This document shows positions 1-5,109 of a DNA stretch of 8,698 bases, one piece after another. The notes under the pieces are model-generated. The model did no database searches. It was not told the origin of the DNA and saw only the letters and a list, made by a program, of their open reading frames with translations. Made by a program: the position numbers and the translations under genes. Numbering within the stretch: the stretch's first letter is position 1; each line of letters starts with the position of its first letter. The stretch spans positions 1 through 8,698 of the forward strand of contig JALDAI010000026.1 in assembly GCA_022729285.1 (NCBI GenBank), read 5' to 3'. Source of the DNA: Candidatus Nanoanaerosalina archaeon. Its GTDB lineage: Archaea; Nanohalarchaeota; Nanosalinia; Nanosalinales; Nanoanaerosalinaceae.

Positions 1-259
1 GAGTATACTCTTTACCATCCAGCTCCACACTGTAATCCTCTCCCATATGTCTTTTGATGCTTTTCACAGTGTTTTTCTGGTTGGTAAGCATCTGGTTTTT
101 AGCCGGTTTTCCGACAAGTCTTTCACCGTTTTCAAAAGCCACTACTGATGGTGTGACTCGGTCTCCTTCTTTGTTTTCGATAATTTTTGGTTCTCCGTCT
201 TTGTATGTTGCGATTGCGCTTCTTGTTGTACCTAAGTCGATTCCGACAATTTTGCTCAT
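1..259 (-). CDS. dnaK: Molecular chaperone DnaK (Hsp70), N-terminal part
   Basis: ATP-dependent Hsp70 chaperone that binds and refolds unfolded cytosolic proteins with DnaJ and GrpE. Only the first 86 codons are in the window; the gene continues past the left edge. The phosphate-1 loop of the nucleotide-binding domain is clear at residues 6-12 (GIDLGTT), and the typical RVTPSVVAF segment follows at 34-42. Residue 13 is Arg where bacterial DnaK usually has Asn; this position varies among Hsp70s (Tyr in eukaryotic Hsc70), so loss of function is not implied. The ATG at 259 has a ribosome-binding site AAAGGTG (267-273) seven bases upstream. It lies 51 bases downstream of grpE on the same strand, so co-transcription with grpE is likely. 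In archaea the DnaK system is generally regarded as acquired from bacteria. Confidence 0.97.
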   Translation of the reverse strand, partial: MSKIVGIDLGTTRSAIATYKDGEPKIIENKEGDRVTPSVVAFENGERLVGKPAKNQMLTNQKNTVKSIKRHMGEDYSVELDGKEYT

Positions 260-266
260 TTTGTAA

Positions 267-273
267 CACCTTT
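267..273 (-). promoter_or_regulatory. Ribosome-binding site of dnaK
   Basis: AAAGGTG on the minus strand, seven bases before the dnaK ATG. It supports internal initiation on a grpE-dnaK message, in contrast to grpE, which appears leaderless. Confidence 0.7.
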
Positions 274-310
274 CTATTTGATTTTTGAAAAATTTTTAGA
301 ACGTTTAATA

Positions 311-814
311 TTATTTATCCGGATTTTTTGCCACAACAACCTGTGATTCTCGTAAAACTTGTCCGTTGTACATATAACCTTTCCGTTTTTCTTCAAGCAC
401 TTTGTTGTCTTCTTCCTTGTGTTCAACGACATCAACTGCATTATGTATCCTTGGATCGAACTCTTCTCCTTCTGCATTAATCCTCTGTAAACCTTTTTTC
501 TCTAAAGTGTCATAAAGCTGGTCTGAAACCATTTTAACTCCTTGTAGTATCGCTGAATCTTCTTCTGCTGACATAATTGCTCTTTCTAGGTTGTCCATCA
601 CTGAGATTAGTTGTTTTGCCAAATCTTTCTCAGCTTTTTCCTGCCACCTTTTCTTCCTATCATCCTGTTTCTTTTTGTAGTTCTCAAAGTCTGCTTTCAC
701 TTTTTTAGCGATGTTCTCCCATTTCTCTGCTTCTTTCTCCTGTTTAACAGCTTCTTTTTCAACTTCTTCTAAGGCTTGTATCAGCTGTTGTTTACTGAGT
801 TGTGTGTAATCCAT
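311..814 (-). CDS. grpE: Nucleotide exchange factor GrpE
   Basis: Cytosolic co-chaperone that releases ADP from DnaK and so drives its substrate cycle. With the start at 814 it is 167 residues. Residues 5-65 are a charged Lys/Glu-rich stretch expected to form the long coiled-coil dimer helix. MDNLERA (73-79), FDPRIHNAV (119-127) and the C-terminal GY-x5-LR strand region (146-155) are family signatures; the last part is the beta domain that contacts DnaK. An in-frame ATG at 859 would add 15 residues, but a TATA-like box at 841-850 lies inside that extension and is placed to start transcription only a few bases before 814. I therefore choose 814 and infer a nearly leaderless message. dnaK follows after 51 bases. 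Confidence 0.95.
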   Translation of the reverse strand: MDYTQLSKQQLIQALEEVEKEAVKQEKEAEKWENIAKKVKADFENYKKKQDDRKKRWQEKAEKDLAKQLISVMDNLERAIMSAEEDSAILQGVKMVSDQLYDTLEKKGLQRINAEGEEFDPRIHNAVDVVEHKEEDNKVLEEKRKGYMYNGQVLRESQVVVAKNPDK

Positions 815-840
815 CCTTATTTTGTTTACGTCAGTAAAAA

Positions 841-850
841 TTTTAAACCT
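841..850 (-). promoter_or_regulatory. Predicted TATA/BRE promoter of grpE-dnaK
   Basis: AGGTTTAAAA on the minus strand, with the TTTAAA core centred about 30 bases before the grpE ATG at 814. Archaeal transcription usually starts about 25-27 bases from the box centre, giving a start near 818 and almost no leader. A second TATA-like stretch (CTTTATAAAT, about 921-931) would give a leader of about 85 bases and could be an alternative promoter. Confidence 0.6.
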
Positions 851-904
851 TTCCTTCAATCGAAAATAAACTGAAAAGATACATTTTAGTAGCTATCCGT
901 TACT

Positions 905-962
905 GAATTTTTGTAAAAAAATTTATAAAGAAAAAGGAGTTCAAAGGTGTTTAACCCTTGAA
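905..962 (-). terminator. Hairpin plus U-rich tract after the cold-shock gene
   Basis: Downstream of the cold-shock stop codon lies an inverted repeat, TTCAAAGG (940-947) against CCCTTGAA (955-962), with one mismatch and a 7-base loop. Read on the minus strand it is followed by several T runs (about 936 down to 905). This fits a U-rich archaeal terminator separating the cold-shock gene from grpE. The inverted repeat could instead be an operator. Confidence 0.5.
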
Positions 963-982
963 CAACTAAAAGTCCGAAAAGG

Positions 983-1174
983 TTACATTAGAGTTATTTT
1001 AACTGCTCTAGGACCTTTTTCTGCTTCTTCTGTTTCAAAATTTACTTTGTCACCTTCAGAAATAGACTCTCCTTCTACATCACTGATGTGGAAGAAAAGA
1101 TCGTCTTCGCCTTCTTCAGGTGTTATAAAACCGTATTTCTTCTTGTCGTGGAAGAAACTAACTTCACCTTCCAA
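983..1174 (-). CDS. Cold-shock-domain (CspA-like) single-stranded nucleic acid-binding protein
   Basis: A 63-residue single cold-shock domain, close to the usual CspA length. Such proteins bind single-stranded RNA or DNA and can melt RNA structure. The RNP1 motif is at 13-17 (KYGFI) and RNP2 at 26-29 (LFFH), with the usual C-terminal GPRAVKI segment. The N-terminal Lys-Trp-Phe aromatic patch of CspA is replaced by Phe7-Phe8. The start is TTG at 1174, chosen because AGAGGTG (1181-1187) sits six bases upstream and no in-frame ATG exists in the domain. The gene stands alone upstream of grpE on the same strand, separated by a probable terminator and the grpE promoter. The protein is acidic overall. 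Confidence 0.9.
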   Translation of the reverse strand: MEGEVSFFHDKKKYGFITPEEGEDDLFFHISDVEGESISEGDKVNFETEEAEKGPRAVKITLM

Positions 1175-1180
1175 ATTTTA

Positions 1181-1187
1181 CACCTCT
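1181..1187 (-). promoter_or_regulatory. Ribosome-binding site deciding a TTG start (cold-shock gene)
   Basis: AGAGGTG on the minus strand, six bases before the TTG at 1174. The same GAGGT-type site with similar spacing precedes the U32 gene and the surface-protein gene, which supports both the site and the non-ATG start. Confidence 0.7.
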
Positions 1188-1204
1188 AACTGTAAATTGT
1201 TACA

Positions 1205-1222
1205 ACCGGTTTAAAAAAAATA
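1205..1222. promoter_or_regulatory. A/T-rich TATA-like element between the divergent cold-shock and SDR genes
   Basis: CCGGTTTAAAAAAAATATG on the plus strand. Read on the minus strand, the T-rich stretch ending in TTTAAA would place a start near 1188, just before the cold-shock ribosome-binding site. Read on the plus strand, CCGG plus TTTAAAA would give the SDR gene a leader of about 46 bases. The sequence alone cannot assign it to one gene. Confidence 0.4.
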
Positions 1223-1244
1223 TGTGTTTTTGCCCTGTTAAAAA

Positions 1245-1254
1245 CTTTTTATTA
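1245..1254 (+). promoter_or_regulatory. Candidate TATA box of the SDR gene
   Basis: CTTTTTATTA, centred about 37 bases before the ATG at 1286. It would start transcription near 1275, just ahead of the AGGTG ribosome-binding site at 1276-1280. The element at 1205-1222 is the alternative. Confidence 0.4.
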
Positions 1255-1285
1255 CGGTTAAACAAAATGTTTTTTAGGTGAAAAA

Positions 1286-2017
1286 ATGGATTTGAAAGGA
1301 AAAGTAGCTATTATCACCGGGAGTTCTTCCGGAATAGGTAAGGCAATGGCGGAAAAAATCTCTGAAAAGGGTGCTAAGGTTGTTGTATCAGATATAAACG
1401 TTGAAAAAGGAGAAAAAGTAGCTGAGAAGATCGGTGGCACTTTTATTAAGTGCGATGTTTCCAGTAAAAAAGAAGTCGATAAACTTGTTGAAGAAACCGT
1501 TGAAAAATACGGAAAGCTTGATATCATTGTTAACAACGCAGGAGTAGGGTCTATGTCAAGTATTGAGGACATGGAAAAAGATGAGTGGGAGATGATTAGA
1601 TCTATCGACCTTGACGGAGTAGTTTACGGATGTATGGCTGCTGCACCTCACCTTAAAGAAACTGAAGGAGCTATTCTAAATATTGCTTCAATTTATGGTC
1701 TTGTAGGAGACGTTGGTGCTACGGCATACAATGCTGCTAAAGGAGGAGTCGTAAACTTAACAAGATCTGTAGCAGATGATTTAGCTCAGTACAATGTTAA
1801 CGTCAACTCTATCTGCCCAGGCTTTGTAAGAACTCCTATGATAGAGGAAGCTATGGCGGATGAAAACTTCAGAAACCATATTTTAGGGGATACTCCTCTT
1901 GGAAGAGTTGCTGAACCGGAAGAAATCGCCAACGTTGCAGCGTTTATAGTTTCCGATGAAGCATCTTATGTGACCGGTGTAAACCTTCCTGTAGACGGTG
2001 GATGGACCTCTCATTAA
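1286..2017 (+). CDS. Short-chain dehydrogenase/reductase (SDR), FabG-like
   Basis: A 243-residue classical SDR, a cytosolic NAD(P)(H)-dependent oxidoreductase on an unidentified alcohol or ketone substrate. The Rossmann glycine motif is TGSSSGIG (11-18), NNAG is at 83-86, and the catalytic residues are Ser135, Tyr148 and Lys152. CPGFVRTPM (177-185) and the C-terminal VTGVNLPVDGGW are typical of the FabG/glucose-dehydrogenase branch. Asp36 at the end of the second strand favours NAD(H) over NADP(H). The Asn of the catalytic tetrad appears to be Asp108 (IDLDG), a substitution found in some relatives. AGGTG (1276-1280) lies five bases before the ATG. The D-lactate dehydrogenase follows after 56 bases but seems to have its own promoter. 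Whether it is 3-oxoacyl-ACP reductase, sugar dehydrogenase or another activity cannot be told from sequence. Confidence 0.92.
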   Translation: MDLKGKVAIITGSSSGIGKAMAEKISEKGAKVVVSDINVEKGEKVAEKIGGTFIKCDVSSKKEVDKLVEETVEKYGKLDIIVNNAGVGSMSSIEDMEKDEWEMIRSIDLDGVVYGCMAAAPHLKETEGAILNIASIYGLVGDVGATAYNAAKGGVVNLTRSVADDLAQYNVNVNSICPGFVRTPMIEEAMADENFRNHILGDTPLGRVAEPEEIANVAAFIVSDEASYVTGVNLPVDGGWTSH

Positions 2018-2048
2018 TACTCCACCTTATTTTTCTTTTATTTTTTTA
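1997..2048 (+). terminator. T-rich terminator after the SDR gene
   Basis: GGTGGA (1997-2002) can pair with TCCACC (2021-2026) across the stop codon, and a T-rich tract (2027-2047) follows. The stem is short with an 18-base loop, so the T tract alone may be the signal. The same tract overlaps the likely TATA region of the next gene. Confidence 0.5.
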
Positions 2049-2051
2049 ACC
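2036..2051 (+). promoter_or_regulatory. Candidate TATA region of the D-lactate dehydrogenase gene
   Basis: The CTTTTATTTTTTTAAC stretch is centred about 30 bases before the ATG at 2074. No GGTG/GAGGT-type ribosome-binding site lies in the 20 bases before that ATG, so the message is probably leaderless. The box is a loose match. Confidence 0.35.
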
Positions 2052-2073
2052 AACCTTTCCCAAATCATTAACT

Positions 2074-3060
2074 ATGGCAAAAAAAGTAGGATGGTTTGAC
2101 GCAACAGAGTTTGAAAAAGAGTTTATTAAGGACAACAGCCCGGATCTAGATATAACATTTTTTGAAGAACCTCTAAACGAGGATACTGCGGAGAAAGCTG
2201 AAGATTTTGATGCTGTGACTATTTTCATCGACTCAAAAGTTTCTGCTGATGTTTTAGAGAAAATAGATGTTGATGGTGTAGCATGTAGATCAACAGGTTT
2301 CGACCACGTCGATCTAGATTATGCTTCTGAAAACGGTGTTACAGTTTACAACGTTCCTGACTACTCATCAAACACAGTTGCAGAACACACTTTCGCGCTA
2401 CTCTTAGCTGTGAGCAGAAAAATATTTGAAGCCATAAACAAGGTTAGGGAAGAAGGAGAGTTCGACCACTCAGGACTAAGAGGTTTCGATCTTAAAGGGA
2501 AAACTTTAGGAGTTATAGGTACAGGTGCTATCGGTAAACATGCTATAAGGATGGCTAACGGTTTTCAAATGCATGTTGTTGCTTATGATCCTTTCCCGGA
2601 CCATGATGCTGCAAACGATCTAGGCTTCGAGTACGTAGGAATGGATGAGCTTCTTGAAAGATCTGACATCGTGTCTCTACACTGTCCTTTCAACGAACAC
2701 ACTAAACACATCATTTCTGAAGAGGAGATATCTAAAATGGATGAAACAGTTATCATAAATACTTCTAGAGGAGGCCTTGTTGAAACAGATGCTCTTTTAG
2801 AAGGTTTGGACAACGGGTCTGTACTTGCTGCAGGCCTTGATGTATTAGAAGGAGAAGGATACCTTTCAGACGATATACATTACCTTGGTAAAGTCGATAA
2901 CCAGGACGATCTGAAGATCCTTTTGAAAGACCACATGCTTATGAAAAGGGATGACGTAGTTATCACTCCTCACAACGCTTTTAACAGCGAAGAAGCTCTT
3001 GAAAGACTGGTTAGAACAACTTTAGACAACTTGTTAGAAGGCTCTAACCCCGTAAATTAG
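2074..3060 (+). CDS. D-lactate dehydrogenase-type D-2-hydroxyacid dehydrogenase
   Basis: A 328-residue NAD-dependent D-2-hydroxyacid dehydrogenase, most like D-lactate dehydrogenases (pyruvate + NADH to D-lactate). The N-terminal substrate domain carries CRSTGFDHVD (71-80) and the NTVAEHTFALLL segment (100-111). The nucleotide-binding loop is GTGAIG (149-154), and Asp172 after the second strand indicates NAD(H). Catalytic residues are Arg232 (NTSRGG), Glu261 (29 residues after the Arg, as in the family) and His300 (TPHNAF). The stretch between Glu261 and His300 is 39 residues, longer than the roughly 23 of phosphoglycerate dehydrogenases, which supports the lactate-dehydrogenase branch. It ends at a strong hairpin terminator, so it closes its transcription unit. 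The likely role is to regenerate NAD during sugar fermentation. Another 2-hydroxyacid substrate is possible. Confidence 0.92.
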   Translation: MAKKVGWFDATEFEKEFIKDNSPDLDITFFEEPLNEDTAEKAEDFDAVTIFIDSKVSADVLEKIDVDGVACRSTGFDHVDLDYASENGVTVYNVPDYSSNTVAEHTFALLLAVSRKIFEAINKVREEGEFDHSGLRGFDLKGKTLGVIGTGAIGKHAIRMANGFQMHVVAYDPFPDHDAANDLGFEYVGMDELLERSDIVSLHCPFNEHTKHIISEEEISKMDETVIINTSRGGLVETDALLEGLDNGSVLAAGLDVLEGEGYLSDDIHYLGKVDNQDDLKILLKDHMLMKRDDVVITPHNAFNSEEALERLVRTTLDNLLEGSNPVN

Positions 3061-3086
3061 GTCTTCTATACTTTATAGGAGTCGGG

Positions 3087-3125
3087 TTTGAGGGATTTTT
3101 CTCCCTCAAAAAACATTTTTTTCTT
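3087..3125 (+). terminator. Strong hairpin terminator after the D-lactate dehydrogenase gene
   Basis: TTTGAGGGA (3087-3095) pairs perfectly with TCCCTCAAA (3102-3110) around a 6-base loop, followed after five bases by a T tract (3116-3125). This resembles a bacterial-type intrinsic terminator and acts on the plus strand. Confidence 0.8.
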
Positions 3126-3153
3126 ACAAAACCTCTATTTAGAAGATAAAACA

Positions 3154-3164
3154 CGGTTATAAGG
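3154..3164 (+). promoter_or_regulatory. Predicted TATA box of the zinc-ribbon gene
   Basis: CGGTTATAAGG, centred near 3160, predicts a transcription start near 3186 and a leader of about 30 bases. GGTG (3205-3208) lies seven bases before the ATG at 3216. Confidence 0.6.
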
Positions 3165-3215
3165 GGTAAAGTATTTAGGTAAGGTTATACAATTAGTTAA
3201 TGTTGGTGTAATTAT

Positions 3216-3461
3216 ATGCCTGGTGAATGCAATAGTTGTGGTCGTAAAATGGTTTCTGAGGAAGAACATGCTGGACAAACTACTGAACACCCTTTCTGTT
3301 ACGAATGTGCCGACCATGAAGGCAACTTGTATTCCAGAAGAACTGTAAGAGAGAAGGTTGTTGATAGGATCATGTCAGAAAGAGATGTTCAGGATAGAAG
3401 AAGGGCTAGACAGTTTGTTGAAAACAAGTTGGATAACATGCCTGCTTGGCAGGATAACTGA
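3216..3461 (+). CDS. Small zinc-ribbon protein, 81 residues
   Basis: Four cysteines in two CxxC knuckles (Cys5/Cys8 and Cys28/Cys31) imply one bound zinc. The rest is a charged helical region (about 45-72) ending in NMPAWQ. This layout, CxSCG near the N terminus, a second CxxC near residue 30, an Arg-rich helix and a Pro-aromatic end, resembles the 'putative zinc ribbon domain' family of small bacterial and archaeal proteins of unknown function. That match is from memory of the family pattern. The gene has its own TATA box and ribbon-protein-sized ORF with a GGTG site, and is tail to tail with the U32 gene, with 7 bases between stops. Function is unknown; nucleic acid or protein binding are both possible. 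Confidence 0.8.
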   Translation: MPGECNSCGRKMVSEEEHAGQTTEHPFCYECADHEGNLYSRRTVREKVVDRIMSERDVQDRRRARQFVENKLDNMPAWQDN

Positions 3462-3468
3462 AATACTT

Positions 3469-4713
3469 CTACCTTTTTTCCTCTCTATCCTTTATAACAT
3501 AGACCTTGTCATTTTCTCTAACCCTTTTTCTGACTTTAACCGTGACTAAATCCTTTTTCTCAGCTTTTTCCACTTTTTCATCGTCTTTCCTTAATTCATT
3601 GACTTCTTGGTATAGCGCTCCGGTGGTTTTACCTGTGAAAAGTAGTTGATCACCTTTTTCAAAGCCTTCTGAAAGGACTTTTACCACTCCTACCCCTGGT
3701 TCGGGGAAGTAATGCGTTACTTTTCCGACCTGCACCTTCTTTTTAGTAGCTTTAGTACCGTACTCGCCGGACCACATCTCTGTTTTATCTCCCATATAGT
3801 AACCGCCTTCCCATAAACCACGGTTAAACACTTCTCCTAGCTTTTCTCTCCATTTATCAATTTTTTCTTCGGAATAACTACCGTCTTCAACTGATTTTAT
3901 AGCTTCCTTATACGTTTTAACAACGGTGTAAACGTATTCCGGGCCTCTTGCCCTTCCTTCTATCTTGAAAACTTTTGCACCTGATTCCACTAGTTTATCG
4001 ATCATTCCTATAGTGCATAGATCTTTAGGAGACATGACATAATCATTACCTAAGACTAGTTCATCACCTGTCTGTTTATCCTTTATCTCATACTCTCTTC
4101 TACAAGGCTGTAAACACTGTCCTCTATTAGCTGAGCTATCATACTGTGCTAAACTCATGTAACATTTACCGGATACTGCTACACATAAGGCACCGTGAGC
4201 AAAAACCTCTATTTTCAGGTTTTCTCCATTAGGGCCTTTGATACCTTGTTCTTCAACTTGACCGCATATCTCTTTTATCTGTTGTAATGATAGCTCTCTA
4301 GCCAAAACTACTGTATCAGCGAACTCTGAGTAAAACTTTACTGCCTCGATATTGGAAATATTTGCTTGAGTAGACATATGAACTTCTAAACCTATCTTGT
4401 TACAGTACTTAATCACAGCGATATCCGATGCAATAACAGCGTCTAAACCTGCTTCCTTCGCTCTATCACATACTTTTTCCATACTTTCAAGGTCTTCATT
4501 GTACATAACAGTGTTTAGGGTAAGGTATGACTTAACACCGTTCTCTTTACATTTCTCCACTATCTCTTCTAGATCATCTGTTGAAAAGTTTGCTGCATTA
4601 GACCTCATGTTTAGTTCTCCAACACCGAAGTATACGGAGTCAGCACCCGCCTTAATAGCTGCTGATAAAGATTTAAAGTCTCCTGCTGGACACATTAGTT
4701 CTATACTGTTCAT
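3469..4713 (-). CDS. U32-family protein (annotated as peptidase U32; likely RNA hydroxylation factor)
   Basis: A 414-residue member of the U32 family. Relatives with known roles (E. coli TrhP/YegQ and RlhA/YdcP) hydroxylate tRNA uridine-34 or a 23S rRNA cytidine, so RNA modification is more likely than the historical peptidase label; the archaeal target is unknown. A TIM-barrel-like N-terminal domain begins ELMCPAGD (5-12). The family signature spans 169-187, from EVFAHG to CYMS, and KIEGRARGPEYV (250-261) is also typical. Four conserved cysteines, 177, 184, 200 and 204, are the probable Fe-S ligands. Residues from about 325 form the C-terminal beta-barrel-like domain seen in long members. 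The ATG at 4713 has AGAGGT (4720-4725) upstream and a TATA box at 4768-4776. Confidence 0.92.
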   Translation of the reverse strand: MNSIELMCPAGDFKSLSAAIKAGADSVYFGVGELNMRSNAANFSTDDLEEIVEKCKENGVKSYLTLNTVMYNEDLESMEKVCDRAKEAGLDAVIASDIAVIKYCNKIGLEVHMSTQANISNIEAVKFYSEFADTVVLARELSLQQIKEICGQVEEQGIKGPNGENLKIEVFAHGALCVAVSGKCYMSLAQYDSSANRGQCLQPCRREYEIKDKQTGDELVLGNDYVMSPKDLCTIGMIDKLVESGAKVFKIEGRARGPEYVYTVVKTYKEAIKSVEDGSYSEEKIDKWREKLGEVFNRGLWEGGYYMGDKTEMWSGEYGTKATKKKVQVGKVTHYFPEPGVGVVKVLSEGFEKGDQLLFTGKTTGALYQEVNELRKDDEKVEKAEKKDLVTVKVRKRVRENDKVYVIKDREEKR

Positions 4714-4719
4714 TTTACT

Positions 4720-4725
4720 ACCTCT
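4720..4725 (-). promoter_or_regulatory. Ribosome-binding site of the U32 gene
   Basis: AGAGGT on the minus strand, six bases before the ATG at 4713. It lies next to one arm of the 10-base inverted repeat at 4727-4736. Confidence 0.65.
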
Positions 4726-4767
4726 ATTTTACCGGGAAAATTCTGTTAATTCACACTTGTTTACCAA

Positions 4768-4780
4768 GTTTTATAACTGG
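4768..4780 (-). promoter_or_regulatory. Predicted TATA box of the U32 gene
   Basis: CCAGTTATAAAAC on the minus strand, centred near 4772, predicts a start near 4746 and a leader of about 33 bases, enough to contain the ribosome-binding site. Confidence 0.65.
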
Positions 4781-4935
4781 TTTACAACCCAACATTTTCT
4801 TGAAAAACAGGTTTTTTACCGCAATGAGTCAAAATCTTTTCTATGGATTTTTTATGGATAAGAACCGCTCATAATACGTTTTTCTTTTACGCCTAACCCG
4901 GTAAAAAGTGTCTTTCTTACTACAAAGTACCAACA

Positions 4936-4944
4936 TTTATAAAG
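4936..4944 (+). promoter_or_regulatory. Predicted TATA box of the surface-protein gene
   Basis: TTTATAAAG, one of the best TATA matches in the window. It predicts transcription starting near 4966, either exactly at an in-frame ATG (leaderless) or with a 24-base leader carrying GAGAGGT (4977-4983) for the ATG at 4990. Confidence 0.7.
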
Positions 4945-4989
4945 TTAGTTTAGTATTTACCGTTTATGATTGTTATGAGAGGTAAAAGT

Positions 4990-5109
4990 ATGTCAAAAAG
5001 TATTTTGGAAACGGGGGGTAAGTCGACTTTAAAAAGTCTGACTAAACTTTTGGTATTTCTATTAGTATTCGGAGCAGTTTTCGGAGCTTTATCAAGTTCT
5101 GCAGCTGCT
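4990..5109 (+). other. Signal peptide of the surface protein
   Basis: Residues 1-40 have a basic N-region with five Lys, a hydrophobic core (LLVFLLVFGAVFGAL, 20-34) and a small-residue end, SSSAAA, before Asp41. This is a Sec/signal peptidase I pattern. There is no lipobox cysteine. Confidence 0.8.

Larger units (their letters stand above)
4714..4965. other. Divergent intergenic region between the U32 and surface-protein genes
   Basis: This is the longest gene-free stretch (252 bases). It holds the U32 promoter at its left end and the surface-protein promoter at its right end. A perfect 10-base inverted repeat, TTTTACCGGG (4727-4736) and CCCGGTAAAA (4897-4906), lies 160 bases apart. The AT-rich middle (about 4781-4895) shows no convincing ORF or RNA gene to me; the plus-strand frame open through it is antisense to the U32 gene. 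Confidence 0.6.

Noticed and set aside
54..266. Plus-strand frame at the left edge
   Set aside because: It lies antisense to the unmistakable DnaK N terminus.
3135..3317. Minus-strand frame across the zinc-ribbon promoter and 5' end
   Set aside because: No ribosome-binding site or domain; the plus-strand zinc-ribbon gene has CxxC motifs, a TATA box and a GGTG site.
3441..3453. CCTGC/GCAGG hairpin near the end of the zinc-ribbon gene as a terminator for the U32 gene
   Set aside because: The stem has only five pairs with a 3-base loop, lies in coding sequence, and no T tract follows on the minus strand.
4397..4861. Plus-strand open frame of 154 codons overlapping the U32 gene and intergenic region
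   Set aside because: It is antisense to most of its length of a clear U32 family gene and its composition is Ser/Phe-rich as expected for a shadow.
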